Below are positions 34,121-43,135 of a stretch of 64,000 nt of DNA, piece after piece. How positions within the stretch are numbered: position 1 is the first letter of the stretch; each line of letters opens with the position of its first letter. Made by a program: the position numbers and the translations under genes. A model generated the notes under the pieces. The model was given only the letters and a program-made list of their open reading frames with translations, did not search any database and had not been told where the DNA came from. The stretch lies in NCBI GenBank assembly GCA_017794825.1, contig CP051237.1, forward strand, positions 1,116,001 to 1,180,000, written 5' to 3'. Source of the DNA: Pararhizobium sp. (lineage in GTDB: Bacteria > Pseudomonadota > Alphaproteobacteria > Rhizobiales > Rhizobiaceae).

Positions 34121-34486
34121 TCGATCTCTTCCGCGGCAAGCTATTCAACTTCACAGAAACGATCACGCGAGACATTCGTTCCGGTTCCCACGCATATAAA
34201 CGCGGGAAGTTCACATACCGTATATGTGTAACTTGAATTTTGATTATTCTAAGGCGGAGTAAACAAATTACTGCAATCCGCGCCTGATTGCCGCCCGTCC
34301 CGAAGGCGTACTCCATGCTAATGGCCAATTGCGCCAATGAGATAGAATGCTTGATCAGGCTGGAAATTGTCGCTGAGTTCGGGCTTGATCAATGCGGCGA
34401 ATGTGATAAAGGTGGCGCCGAATTGAAGCGGTGAGCGCATCGGCGCCTGTCATTGCTTTACCAGCGCCTTGTCGATCAAGGCCCGT
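34121..34486. other. 366-bp intergenic region with one palindrome
   Basis: The region between the hypothetical gene and tRNA-Gln holds no open frame with family-like sequence. It is AT-richer at 34190-34280 and contains the palindrome listed at 34212-34228. Both the promoter of the minus-strand gene and that of the plus-strand tRNA must lie here. Confidence 0.6.
34212..34228. promoter_or_regulatory. perfect palindrome upstream of the hypothetical gene
   Basis: CACATA-CCGTA-TATGTG has perfect 6-bp arms. It is about 92 bp upstream of the minus-strand start at 34120, in AT-rich sequence suited to a promoter. The binding protein is unknown. Confidence 0.4.
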
Positions 34487-34560
34487 TGGGGAATAGGTTA
34501 ACGGTAGACCCACGGACTCTGACTCCGTTAGTCCTGGTTCGAATCCAGGTTCCCCAGCCA
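34487..34560 (+). tRNA. tRNA-Gln, anticodon CTG
   Basis: The sequence folds into a full cloverleaf. The acceptor TGGGGAA pairs with TTCCCCA, the D-stem GGTT with GACC, the anticodon stem ACGGA with TCCGT around the loop CTCTGAC, and the T-stem CCTGG with CCAGG around TTCGAAT. The anticodon is CTG, reading CAG (Gln). The discriminator G and CCA are encoded. Length is 74 nt including CCA. Confidence 0.97.
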
Positions 34561-34631
34561 ACATTCCAAATTTTCAGAATGCTTGCACGAAGCAGCGCCT
34601 GCTCTGGCGCCCGGGTGTGCAACAGACGTAG

Positions 34632-34657
34632 CGGGAGCGCCATGACTGGCGCTCCCG
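34632..34657. terminator. 11-bp stem hairpin between tRNA-Gln and the TAXI gene
   Basis: CGGGAGCGCCA and TGGCGCTCCCG form a perfect 11-bp stem with a 4-nt loop (TGAC), 9 bp after the stop of the minus-strand TAXI gene. There is no T-run on either strand, so it is either a 3'-end-stabilising hairpin or a weak terminator for the convergent transcripts. Confidence 0.5.
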
Positions 34658-34665
34658 GACTTCTG

Positions 34666-35643
34666 CTATCCGCCGACCTTGATGCCGGCTTCCTCGTAAT
34701 ATTTCACTGCGCCAGGGTGATAGGGCACATCGCTGGCCGGCGCCATCGTTTCCGGATTGGCGAGACCGAACGGGCCGAAGTATGATTTGAGGGTGTCCTT
34801 GTTCTCGGCAATCGCCTTGGTCATATTGTAGACGAGGTCCTCGCTCACACCCTTGTTGGTCAGCATCATCCATGGAATGCGGATAATGTTCGCGCCACTG
34901 GTTTCAAGTCCGAGATTGTTCTCGTTCTGCGGCATCGCCACGATCGTGGCTGTGGGCATGATGTCCTGGAAAGCCGCGACGGCGTCCGCGGTATCGTTCA
35001 GCGAGATGTAGCACAAGCCGCCGCGTCCCTGCAGTTTTACCGCCGCCTGTTTGCCTGCGCCCGCATTCAGGCTGACCAGCGCGACATCGACGAGGTCGTC
35101 GCCGAGAGCGTCGATCCCCGCCACGAAACTTGCCACGGGCACCTGCGAACCGAAATCGTCATAGGTCATCCCGGCGGTCGCAAGAGCGCCCATGATGTAA
35201 TAGGCGATGATCGACGAGGAAGTGTATTCGGCCGCGATCCGCAATTCTCCGGCCCTCGCTTTCAGGTCGTCGACCGTTTTGATGCCGAGATCGCACGGCG
35301 CCATGATACCGGTGGTAAGCGGAAACATCACGCCCACATACATCAGATTGGGGTTCGCGCGGTCGTAGTTTCCGGTCCCCTTCAGGGCGAATGTCGCATC
35401 GACCCCGTTTGTAAAGCCGAAATCGACCTCGCCGTTGTTGATCAACGGCAGATATCCGACCAGCGGCTGCGTCCGGGCGGTTATGCCGTTTTCATTCGCC
35501 AGTTTGGCGACGGCCTGACCCGAATTATAGGCAAGCGAGCCTTGCGCGCCCGTGGCCATGGTGACCACCTGGGCAGACGCCTGGGCAGCGCCGAAAGCCA
35601 AGGCAAACACAGCCAGGGCAATTGATCTTCCGAAAGTCTTCAC
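34666..35643 (-). CDS. TRAP transporter solute-binding protein, TAXI family
   Basis: This 325-residue protein has a Sec signal peptide (FGRSIALAVFALAFGAAQASA) and the TAXI pattern VTMATGAQGSLAYNSGQAVAKLAN, with FGFTNGVDATFA and PYHPGAVKYYEEAGI at the end. TAXI proteins feed 4TM-12TM fused TRAP permeases; known ligands include glutamate and other acids. Its GTG overlaps the permease stop by GTGA. The ligand is unknown. Confidence 0.9.
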   Translation of the reverse strand: MKTFGRSIALAVFALAFGAAQASAQVVTMATGAQGSLAYNSGQAVAKLANENGITARTQPLVGYLPLINNGEVDFGFTNGVDATFALKGTGNYDRANPNLMYVGVMFPLTTGIMAPCDLGIKTVDDLKARAGELRIAAEYTSSSIIAYYIMGALATAGMTYDDFGSQVPVASFVAGIDALGDDLVDVALVSLNAGAGKQAAVKLQGRGGLCYISLNDTADAVAAFQDIMPTATIVAMPQNENNLGLETSGANIIRIPWMMLTNKGVSEDLVYNMTKAIAENKDTLKSYFGPFGLANPETMAPASDVPYHPGAVKYYEEAGIKVGG

Positions 35644-37595
35644 TGGACATTCCTCCCTGTTTGAGACTGTGCGTCATTCAACGGATGTTCCCTTGCATCC
35701 GCTGAAATCTGCGACTTGAAAAGCATCAGACTTACCGCCGCCAGAACAAGCAGGGCGGCGGCAAGCCAATGCACATACTCGGCGAATGGCAAGAAACCCA
35801 GGGGCATCGCCAAAACACCAAACACGCCTGCGAACAGGCGTAACGGAAAGCCGAGACGTCGCGACCAATAGCCCGCGATTCCGGCGGTAACAGCGCCGAT
35901 GCCGACGATCGAAAGAACGGTGGCGACCAGAATCTCGATCGCGCTTCCCTTCAGCAGAACGCCGGGCGACGCAACGAATATGAAGGGAATGATGAATGCG
36001 GCCCAACCGATGCGCATCGACGCCCATCCGGTGGACAACGGATCGTCCTTCGTGATCGTCGCCGCCGCAAACGCCGCGAGCGCAATGGGAGGCGTGATCA
36101 TCGACATCATTCCGAAATACAGGATGAAAAGATGCGCAGCGATCGGTTGCAAACCGGCCTCGACCATCGACGGGGCGACCAGCGCGGCAAGCAGCACGTA
36201 CACGCCCCCCGTGGGCATGCCCATTCCGAGAACGATGCAGATGACGGCGGATATCAGCAGCAGCATGACGATGTTGGAGCCGACAACGTCGACCAGAACC
36301 AGCGTGAGCGCAAAGCCGAGGCCGGTCACGTTCAGAATGCCGATCACAAATCCGGCCGCCGCAACGATCAGGATCAGGTTGACCATGCCTACGCCGGTTT
36401 CGACGAAGACCCGCCAGAGCGATTCAAGGCTCAGTCGCTGGCCGCGATAGCCCCTTGCAAAGCCCACGATCACGATGGCGATCGAGGCAAGCAGCGCCGA
36501 GTCCTCGGGATCCACCCGCCACCAGAACAGGGCGGCCAGAAGCACTGCGAACGGCAGGAGAAAGTGCCAGCCATCGGTCAGGACCTGGCGGACGGTCTGC
36601 TTTTCCTCGACATTCGCGCTGACGTGATCGCGTCCGGCTATCAGGTCGACCTGCATGAACACCGCGACATAATACAGAATGGCCGGTATGAGCGCCGCGG
36701 AAACGACGGTGTAATAGGAAATCTCCAGAAACTCGGCCATGAGGAACGCGGCGGCTCCCATGATCGGCGGCGTCAACTGTCCTCCGGTTGACGCCACGGC
36801 TTCGATCGCGCCGGCGTCTCTCTTGGTGTAGCCGCCGCGCTGCATGAGAGGAATGGTGATGACGCCTGTGGTGACGACATTGGACACCGCGCTGCCCGAG
36901 ATCGATCCAAACATGGCCGAGGCGACGACCGACACCTTGGCGCTGCCGCCGCGCGAGCGGCCGGTCGCCGCCATCGCAAGATCGGTGAAGAAAGCGCCGC
37001 CGCCCGCCGCAAACAGCAGATTGCCAAAGAACACGAACAGGAGGACCACGACCGTCGCCACCGCCAGGGGGATCGAAAACACCGCGGAAGGATCGAAACC
37101 GACATATTGCACCAGGCGAACCGGGCTGAGTTCCTTGCCGATGAGCCTGCCCGGAACCTTGTCGGCGACGAGAGCATAGGCCAGAAATATCCCGACCAGC
37201 GCAAACAGCAGCCAGCCGGTCCGCCGGCGCACCCCTTCCATGACCGCGATCGTGACCACTGTGCCGATCACGGTGATCTGCCAGGGCCGGTACGGCTGTT
37301 CCTTCAGAAGCCATATGTAGTCCCAAGCCGCATACATCAGCGTCACGAAGACGATGACTGTCATCGCGCCGTCGACCACGCCGAGCCTCTCCTTGACATC
37401 GCCTCTCCAGTCGAAACGGAGATAGGCGATGGTCAGAGCCAGTCCGAGTTGAAAGGCCATGTATTGCTGGACGAGGATCGCCACGCCGAGACGCGTCGGC
37501 GCCGATATGTTCCACAGGATGCACGCCACGCACATCACGACGGCAAGCCCCGCCACCAGCCAGTCACGCGGGTTGTTTGCCGATGATTGTGTCAA
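35640..37595 (-). CDS. TRAP transporter fused permease (TAXI-associated, DctQ-DctM type)
   Basis: This protein of about 651 residues has around 18 membrane segments: a 4-helix DctQ-like front half (to about residue 180) and a DctM-like rest with AMFGSISGSAVSNVVTTG and EAVASTGGQLTPPIMGAAAFLMAEF, the core loops of TAXI permeases. The TTG at 37595 is chosen because GGGGAGGG lies 7 bp upstream; no ATG fits before the first helix. It is the first gene of a two-gene operon with the TAXI binding protein. Confidence 0.87.
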   Translation of the reverse strand: MTQSSANNPRDWLVAGLAVVMCVACILWNISAPTRLGVAILVQQYMAFQLGLALTIAYLRFDWRGDVKERLGVVDGAMTVIVFVTLMYAAWDYIWLLKEQPYRPWQITVIGTVVTIAVMEGVRRRTGWLLFALVGIFLAYALVADKVPGRLIGKELSPVRLVQYVGFDPSAVFSIPLAVATVVVLLFVFFGNLLFAAGGGAFFTDLAMAATGRSRGGSAKVSVVASAMFGSISGSAVSNVVTTGVITIPLMQRGGYTKRDAGAIEAVASTGGQLTPPIMGAAAFLMAEFLEISYYTVVSAALIPAILYYVAVFMQVDLIAGRDHVSANVEEKQTVRQVLTDGWHFLLPFAVLLAALFWWRVDPEDSALLASIAIVIVGFARGYRGQRLSLESLWRVFVETGVGMVNLILIVAAAGFVIGILNVTGLGFALTLVLVDVVGSNIVMLLLISAVICIVLGMGMPTGGVYVLLAALVAPSMVEAGLQPIAAHLFILYFGMMSMITPPIALAAFAAATITKDDPLSTGWASMRIGWAAFIIPFIFVASPGVLLKGSAIEILVATVLSIVGIGAVTAGIAGYWSRRLGFPLRLFAGVFGVLAMPLGFLPFAEYVHWLAAALLVLAAVSLMLFKSQISADAREHPLNDAQSQTGRNVQ

Positions 37596-37790
37596 CGAGA
37601 CACCCTCCCCATCAACTGCGTTGTGGTCAGCCCTCGGACGCCGATCGCAAGCCTCCACGCTACGCCGACGCCACACCTCCCGGTGAAGGCCTGACAGGAA
37701 CATGGCGACGATACGGTGAAAACGCCGTCTGGTGAAGCAGAGAGTGCAAACGCTCGATCGCAGATGATGAGAGCTTTTCCCATTCCGCCG

Positions 37791-38966
37791 CTATCCTGCC
37801 TGCCGGCCGTTGACGACCAGAGTGACTTGAGGGTCGAGGGCAGTCGCCGCGGCTACATGCATGAAACAGGTTCGCGCCGCTATCGTCAGCAGATTGAGAT
37901 GGTGCTCGTCGGGAGCCTGTCCGTTGAGGAACAGGTGCGTGTCGATTGCGTCGGATCGCCCCGCCGAACCGGTCCGGAACGGCGTGAACTGCACGAGCCG
38001 GGCCGCGGAAATATCCAGTTTCTGTGCATTGATGTACCGCTGCAGCTGGGTCAGATAGCACAGTCCGATGCCGGCCGACATCAATCCGAGACCGGAAGGG
38101 GCCGCGTCCGCGTCACTCTCGTCACAGATCATGCGGAAATGGGTCATGCCGGGGCGGCCGATCCAGGTGTCTGTCTCGAATTCGCCAGTCCGGCCCAGCG
38201 ATTCTCCCTGGGCTTCGATCGTGAAGAACCTCTTTTGCGATGATGTCAGCGGTACGGCCGGACTTTCCCCGCTTTCGACAACATCGGACTTCCGGATGAG
38301 ATCATCTCTCTGTTCGCTCTGTGACGGCCGCGGGGGACGTTTGTGCGCAAGGAACGGGTCCATCGCATCCTGCGCGGAGGAATTCGGATGTTCGGCCACC
38401 TCCCGCCGTCGCCCGTTGATGTAGAGCGCGAAGGTGTTTGCCTTCATGGGACGGCGCAACAGGGCAATGGCCGGCGAAGCGTCCAAAGCCGCCACTACGA
38501 GCGGCCCGGCCTCATCGAGCTCAAGAGCACCGTCCATTTCGATCCGGAGTTCGACCATTTCCGAATAGGCTCTCGCCGTGGAGTGGACAAAAGATCCGTC
38601 GGACCCGAACAGATGGGACATACGGATGCGCAGCCGGTCCAGTCCCAGCTCACGCTGCCTGGCGATACGTCGCGTCCGGTTCCACATGTCGCCCATAACG
38701 CCGGCGTTGAAATAACCGAGCGGAAAAGGAGCCAGGTCGTCACCGTTCATGACCTTGCCCTCGTCCGAAGCCAGGCGCCAGACACTGCCGGTCTCGCCCT
38801 CAGTGACGATGGCTTCCTTCTGATGGCCAGATAGCGTGCGCGCCTCGACCTTGAACGTGTCCGGGCCCGTTCCGGCGGTAACGGAGGAACGTTTCGTTCC
38901 GTGGCGCACTCTGAAGCCCAGTGGATCACCGAACTGCAGGATCGATTCTTTGAGCGCAACCGTCAT
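37791..38966 (-). CDS. tandem OsmC-domain protein
   Basis: This 391-residue protein looks like two OsmC-like domains in one chain (about residues 35-190 and 245-390). OsmC/Ohr proteins reduce organic hydroperoxides with two cysteines. The C-terminal half keeps both, Cys303 (GIGLCYLTQL) and Cys367 (ARTCFMHVA). The N-terminal half has the same pattern (LAPFPLGYFNAGVMGDM and LDASPAIALL) but no cysteine at either place, so it is probably structural. It is divergent from an aldehyde dehydrogenase. A catalytic role in oxidative or substrate-specific chemistry is inference. Confidence 0.75.
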   Translation of the reverse strand: MTVALKESILQFGDPLGFRVRHGTKRSSVTAGTGPDTFKVEARTLSGHQKEAIVTEGETGSVWRLASDEGKVMNGDDLAPFPLGYFNAGVMGDMWNRTRRIARQRELGLDRLRIRMSHLFGSDGSFVHSTARAYSEMVELRIEMDGALELDEAGPLVVAALDASPAIALLRRPMKANTFALYINGRRREVAEHPNSSAQDAMDPFLAHKRPPRPSQSEQRDDLIRKSDVVESGESPAVPLTSSQKRFFTIEAQGESLGRTGEFETDTWIGRPGMTHFRMICDESDADAAPSGLGLMSAGIGLCYLTQLQRYINAQKLDISAARLVQFTPFRTGSAGRSDAIDTHLFLNGQAPDEHHLNLLTIAARTCFMHVAAATALDPQVTLVVNGRQAG

Positions 38967-39265
38967 ACGTCATCTCCCCCTTGGCGACGCCTCCTCTTGC
39001 CTCGCCACAGTTCCAGCGGCGTCTGAAGCGGGTGGATTTATCCCGGGCGCAAGGCCAGTTCCGACGCTTCGACATTCCGTGAACTGTCTGTCGGCAGGAT
39101 CGATGCTTTGGGAGTCGAGTCAACCGATTGACGGCCGCGTTTCAGCAAGCGGAACGCTCCGATGCGCTCTGTTACGCGCCGCCGAGGTCTTTACTATAGT
39201 GGTCTGTGCGGTGGGAAAGTCCGCGTTCGCGGGTACGGAACGGGATCAGGAAGCGGGAAGAGGCA
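38967..39265. promoter_or_regulatory. divergent promoter region of the OsmC-like and aldehyde dehydrogenase genes
   Basis: The 299 bp between these divergent genes hold no credible gene. Both promoters must lie here; no clear operator dyad or terminator was recognised. Confidence 0.5.
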
Positions 39266-40696
39266 ATGCTCAACAGCACGAAATTCTACATTGACGGCGC
39301 GTGGGTCGATCCTGTCGAGCCCGTTCTGCTGGCTATCGAGAACCCGGCCACAGAAGAAACAGTCGGCGAGATCAGTCTCGGAACCCGCTCAGACGTGGAT
39401 CAGGCCGTTATGGCCGCACGCCGGGCCTTTGCTTCATATTCCCGCACCTCGAGAGAAGAGCGTATCGGATACCTCGACCGCATAGTAGCGGGATTCAGAA
39501 AAAGGCTGCCTGAAATCGCCCGGATGATGACGGAGGAGATGGGAGCCCCGATCACCTTCTCGACGCAGCGTCAGGCGACCGTCGCTCTTTTCCATTTCGA
39601 GGAGGCGGCGCGCGTCCTCGCCAGCTTCGAATTCGAATGGAAAGAAGGGGTCGGCGGCATCAGGCGCGAACCCATCGGTGTCTGCGGTCTGATTACGCCC
39701 TGGAACTGGCCTCTCAATCAGGTTGGCTCCAAGCTCGCTCCGGCGATTGCGACCGGATGCACGGTTGTGCTCAAGCCGAGCGAAATAGCACCACTCAGCG
39801 CCATGCTGCTCGCCGAAATCATAGACGAGGCCTGCCTGCCGCCTGGAGTGTTCAATCTGGTGAACGGCGATGGCCCCGAAGTTGGCGAAGCGATCGCCTC
39901 GCACCCGGACGTCGACATGGTCTCGTTTACCGGCTCGACCGGGGCCGGAATTCGCGTGGCCCAACTTGCAGCGCCTACCGTCAAAAGAGTGGCTCAGGAA
40001 CTCGGCGGAAAGTCCGCTAATATAATCCTTCCGGACGCCGACATTGCGTCCGCGGTCGTGGCCGGCGTTCACGCGTGCTACACAAACGGGGGACAGAATT
40101 GCCAGTCGCCGACCCGCATGCTGGTGCATAATGCGCACCGCGATCAGGCTGTCGAAGCTGCCCGCGGCGCTGTCGAGACCATCAGGGTCGGCGATCCCCT
40201 GGATCCGGAAACCGGGCTCGGACCTCTGGTCAGCCGCCGGCAATTCGACAAGGTTCAGGAGCTTATCCAGTCCGGGATCGACGAGGGAGCAACGCTGGTC
40301 GCAGGCGGGACAGGCAAACCCGACGGCGTCAACAGGGGCCACTTCGTCAAACCCACTGTCTTTGCCGATGTCACCCGGGGCATGCGCATCGCCGAAGAGG
40401 AAATCTTCGGCCCTGTCCTTTCCATCATGAGCTACGAGACCGAGGACGAGGCGGTCGAGATCGCCAACGCCACCCCATTCGGCCTTGCCGGCTTCGTGCA
40501 GTCGACTGACCCGAAGAAGGCGCGGGAGATCGCCAACCGAATGCAGGCCGGGCGTGTGTATTACAACGGCGCTCCCTTCGACAGGGCGTTGCCGTTCGGC
40601 GGCTACAAGCAGTCGGGAAACGGTCGGGAGTTCGGCCGTTTCGGCTTTGAGGAATATCTCGAGGTGAAGGCCCTGCTCGGCTTCCCGGACAGTTGA
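39266..40696 (+). CDS. aldehyde dehydrogenase family protein
   Basis: This 476-residue NAD(P)+-dependent enzyme has PWNWPLNQVGSKLAPAIATGC, the general base Glu in QELGGKSANI, and the catalytic Cys in NGGQNCQSPTRML. The ending PFGGYKQSGNGREFGRFGFEEYLE is typical. GQNCQSPTR is a subgroup variant of the usual GQ.C motif. The ATG at 39266 has GGGAAGAGG upstream. Divergent from the tandem OsmC gene, so the two may share a stress or catabolic role; the aldehyde is unknown. Confidence 0.92.
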   Translation: MLNSTKFYIDGAWVDPVEPVLLAIENPATEETVGEISLGTRSDVDQAVMAARRAFASYSRTSREERIGYLDRIVAGFRKRLPEIARMMTEEMGAPITFSTQRQATVALFHFEEAARVLASFEFEWKEGVGGIRREPIGVCGLITPWNWPLNQVGSKLAPAIATGCTVVLKPSEIAPLSAMLLAEIIDEACLPPGVFNLVNGDGPEVGEAIASHPDVDMVSFTGSTGAGIRVAQLAAPTVKRVAQELGGKSANIILPDADIASAVVAGVHACYTNGGQNCQSPTRMLVHNAHRDQAVEAARGAVETIRVGDPLDPETGLGPLVSRRQFDKVQELIQSGIDEGATLVAGGTGKPDGVNRGHFVKPTVFADVTRGMRIAEEEIFGPVLSIMSYETEDEAVEIANATPFGLAGFVQSTDPKKAREIANRMQAGRVYYNGAPFDRALPFGGYKQSGNGREFGRFGFEEYLEVKALLGFPDS

Positions 40697-40758
40697 CCGG
40701 TCACGAACCCGAAAGCTTCGTGGCGTGCGCGCAGAACCGGATGCAGGAGCAGCGCCAC

Positions 40759-40781
40759 CCGGCAGGCGGAGGCGCTGCCGG
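40759..40781. terminator. hairpin between the convergent aldehyde dehydrogenase and L,D-transpeptidase genes
   Basis: CCGGCAG and CTGCCGG form a 7-bp stem with a 9-nt loop in the 90-bp convergent gap. There is no T-run. Weak terminator or 3'-end hairpin. Confidence 0.35.
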
Positions 40782-40786
40782 AGACG

Positions 40787-41476
40787 TCAGACCAACGCAT
40801 CGGGCATCTGCGACGGCCGCACTACGACCCGTGCGCCATCGGACACCCGGTTGTAGAGGTCGATGACGTCCTGGTTCAGCATCCGGATGCAGCCCGAAGA
40901 CACGGCCTTGCCGATGGAATGGGCCTCCGGGTTTCCGTGTATGCGGTAAAGCGTGTCCTGCCCGTTTTCGAAGAGATAAAGCGCCCTGGCGCCCAGCGGG
41001 TTGTCGAGACCGGGAGCCATGCCGCCATTGGCGACCGAATAGGGTTCCAACTCGGGCTGCCTGGCCACCATGTCGTCCGGCGCTTTCCACCGCGGCCATT
41101 GGCGCTTGTATTGAACAACGGCGTCTCCCGACCAGGAAAATCCCTGGCGGCCCACGCCGACGCCGTAGCGCATGGCCGTGCCCCCCTCTTCCACGAGGTG
41201 CAGATAGAAGGCGTTGGGATCGACGACGATCGTTCCGACCCGTTCGGTGGGAAACGGATTTGCGACCTGCTGTCGCCAAAAGCGCTGTGGCACCACGTCC
41301 GGCGGCACGGCCGGTATCGGATAGGGTTCTGTCGGCACAGCGGCGTAGAATGAAGGCATGACAGTGGGTTGTCGGGCGACCGCGACCGCCGAACTGCTGG
41401 ATCGATAACCTGTGCTCGCACAGCCGGAGAGCGCGGCGACGGCGGCCACGCCCAGAAATGAGCGACGTTTCATCAT
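40787..41476 (-). CDS. L,D-transpeptidase (YkuD family), probable lipoprotein
   Basis: This 229-residue protein begins with a signal ending in the lipobox LSGC (Cys near residue 19), so it is probably anchored in the envelope. The YkuD catalytic motif reads HGNPEAHSIGKAVSSGCIRM, with the nucleophile Cys and the upstream His. These enzymes cross-link peptidoglycan 3-3 or attach lipoproteins to it. Two adjacent ATGs (41476 and 41473) are possible starts. It stands alone between an aldehyde dehydrogenase and a small secreted protein gene. Confidence 0.9.
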   Translation of the reverse strand: MMKRRSFLGVAAVAALSGCASTGYRSSSSAVAVARQPTVMPSFYAAVPTEPYPIPAVPPDVVPQRFWRQQVANPFPTERVGTIVVDPNAFYLHLVEEGGTAMRYGVGVGRQGFSWSGDAVVQYKRQWPRWKAPDDMVARQPELEPYSVANGGMAPGLDNPLGARALYLFENGQDTLYRIHGNPEAHSIGKAVSSGCIRMLNQDVIDLYNRVSDGARVVVRPSQMPDALV

Positions 41477-41539
41477 TGTGTATTCGTTTCCTGAAACCTG
41501 AATATTCCGGCCGCGCGCGGCGGTCCGGGCGACAATCGA

Positions 41540-41896
41540 TCAGGACCGGAAACGGGGCGGGTGGAATATGCCTTCGAGCAGGAGACCCTCGAGCGACGCA
41601 TCCGACAGCGTGCCGGAAAGTCTGGCGGCCCCTGATATCGGGCGCACGAGCGAGCGATCCTGGGTAAGAATGGTTCCGGCGCAGAGGCTGTTGCCGCCGC
41701 TGCCCTGCAGACATCGTTTGAAAGACGCCTGCGCCACGGTCGATCCATCGGAACCGCCCACGAAGGCGGTCGCCCTTGTCGGGGACAGATCTGTTGCGAC
41801 GTCCGCCAGCGCGCTGGCGTGCGCGGACTTCGCCATTCCGAGGCTGAACGGAGCAAGGACAAGCAGACTGACAAGAAGGACGCGGAGCAACACCAT
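41540..41896 (-). CDS. hypothetical exported protein
   Basis: This 118-residue protein has a clear Sec signal peptide (LLRVLLVSLLVLAPFSLGMAKSAHA, cut near residue 27). The mature part of about 90 residues has two Cys (RCLQGSGGNSLCAG) that could form a disulfide. I do not recognise a family. It lies between the L,D-transpeptidase and the SAH-hydrolase-like gene on the same strand; a role in the envelope is only a guess from location. Confidence 0.6.
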   Translation of the reverse strand: MVLLRVLLVSLLVLAPFSLGMAKSAHASALADVATDLSPTRATAFVGGSDGSTVAQASFKRCLQGSGGNSLCAGTILTQDRSLVRPISGAARLSGTLSDASLEGLLLEGIFHPPRFRS

Positions 41897-41946
41897 AGGT
41901 TCTTACCTACAGCGAAATGCGGCGATTTCCAGTCACAAAGGCTTGT

Positions 41947-43104
41947 TTATGCGGCCGCGTGATAATTCATATCAAGATAGGCGCTCGCGACCATCTCGTC
42001 GATGAAGCGCGGGACCGGCACGACGCAGGATTCGACGCCGACCTTGCCGCGTGCAACCGCTTCGAGGCATCGGGCCTGAAGCGCGAAGCCGAGATCCATC
42101 GATTCGATAGAATTGCCCAGCGGCCGCGGCCCCGCCAGATTGAACATGTGACCTTCCGAAATCAGGTGGATCGTGCGTCCATCCTCGAGATGCAGGGTTT
42201 CGACGCCGTCCTCGTACGCGACGCGTTCCGTTACCGCATTGCTGCCGGCGATCGCCGAGGCGTCGATTTCGACCGGAAAGTGCCCGGCGTTGGCCAGAAT
42301 CGCACCGTCCTTGAGATGCGGCAGGTCGGTTTCGCCAATGATCCGGCCATTGCCGGTCACTGTCACGATCAGATCGGCGCTCGCAATCGCGCGTTCGCGC
42401 GACGGCGTATCGTAACCGTCGAGATGCGCCTGCAGGCGCTTGACAGGGTCCGCCTCGACGACGCTGACCTTGGCGTTGGCTGCGCGGAAATTCCGGGCGA
42501 CGCCTCGACCACATGCTCCGTAGCCGAAAACCGTCACGCGCTGACCATTGGTGACGCGGTTGGTGATCCTGAGATAAGACTCCAGAACGCTTTGGCCGAC
42601 GGCATGCTCGTTTTCTGCAAACTGCTTGATCGGACTGTCATTGATGACGAGGATCGGCATCGCCAGTTCATCACGCAAGGGCTCGAGTCGGATCCGGCCC
42701 GATGTCGTTTCCTCGGTGCCTCCCTTGAGGTTTGCGTAGGGGTTCTTCAGGAAACGGTCGAACAGATCGCCGCCGTTATCCAGGATGAGATCGGGTTTCT
42801 CCTCGATCACCTTGTCGAGATACGTCCTGTGTTCGACCGGGTCGCGGGTCGGCTCGCCGATGACGGTCACCCCGCGCGCGCTCAGATAGTCCATGGCCGC
42901 CGGCTGCGTGGTGTTGAGATTGCCGGTGGACACCAACCTCGCGCCGCCGTCCTGCAGCGTCAGAATGAGCGCAACCGTCTTCGGCTCCAGATGGATTCCT
43001 GTGCCGATGGTCATGCCGGCGAAGGGCTGTTCGACGCGAAACTCTTCGGAAATCGAGGCAAGCAGGCGGCAGTTCCGCCGCACCCAGTCTATGCGGTTTT
43101 TCAT
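41947..43104 (-). CDS. S-adenosylhomocysteine hydrolase-like NAD-binding protein (paralogue)
   Basis: This 385-residue protein is related to SAH hydrolase but shorter than the bacterial enzyme (about 430-470). The NAD motif is VFGYGACGRGVARNF. The segment VINDSPIKQFAENEHAVGQS keeps the active-site Asp-Lys pair seen as NDS..K in true enzymes, while FDN there is changed to FAEN. The later EGH and MDLGFALQA blocks are kept. The ATG at 43104 has AAGGA upstream. It ends an operon with a PotABCD-type importer and a cytidine deaminase, so it is probably not the housekeeping enzyme but acts on an imported nucleoside-like compound (inference). Confidence 0.72.
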   Translation of the reverse strand: MKNRIDWVRRNCRLLASISEEFRVEQPFAGMTIGTGIHLEPKTVALILTLQDGGARLVSTGNLNTTQPAAMDYLSARGVTVIGEPTRDPVEHRTYLDKVIEEKPDLILDNGGDLFDRFLKNPYANLKGGTEETTSGRIRLEPLRDELAMPILVINDSPIKQFAENEHAVGQSVLESYLRITNRVTNGQRVTVFGYGACGRGVARNFRAANAKVSVVEADPVKRLQAHLDGYDTPSRERAIASADLIVTVTGNGRIIGETDLPHLKDGAILANAGHFPVEIDASAIAGSNAVTERVAYEDGVETLHLEDGRTIHLISEGHMFNLAGPRPLGNSIESMDLGFALQARCLEAVARGKVGVESCVVPVPRFIDEMVASAYLDMNYHAAA

Positions 43105-43135
43105 TATTGTTTCCTTTTCTGCATGCATTTCCGGG

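Noticed and set aside
34487..34560. tRNA-Gln as attachment site of an integrated element
   Set aside because: No integrase gene and no second copy of the tRNA 3' end was seen in the window; the accessory genes to the right may still be an island, but there is no direct evidence.
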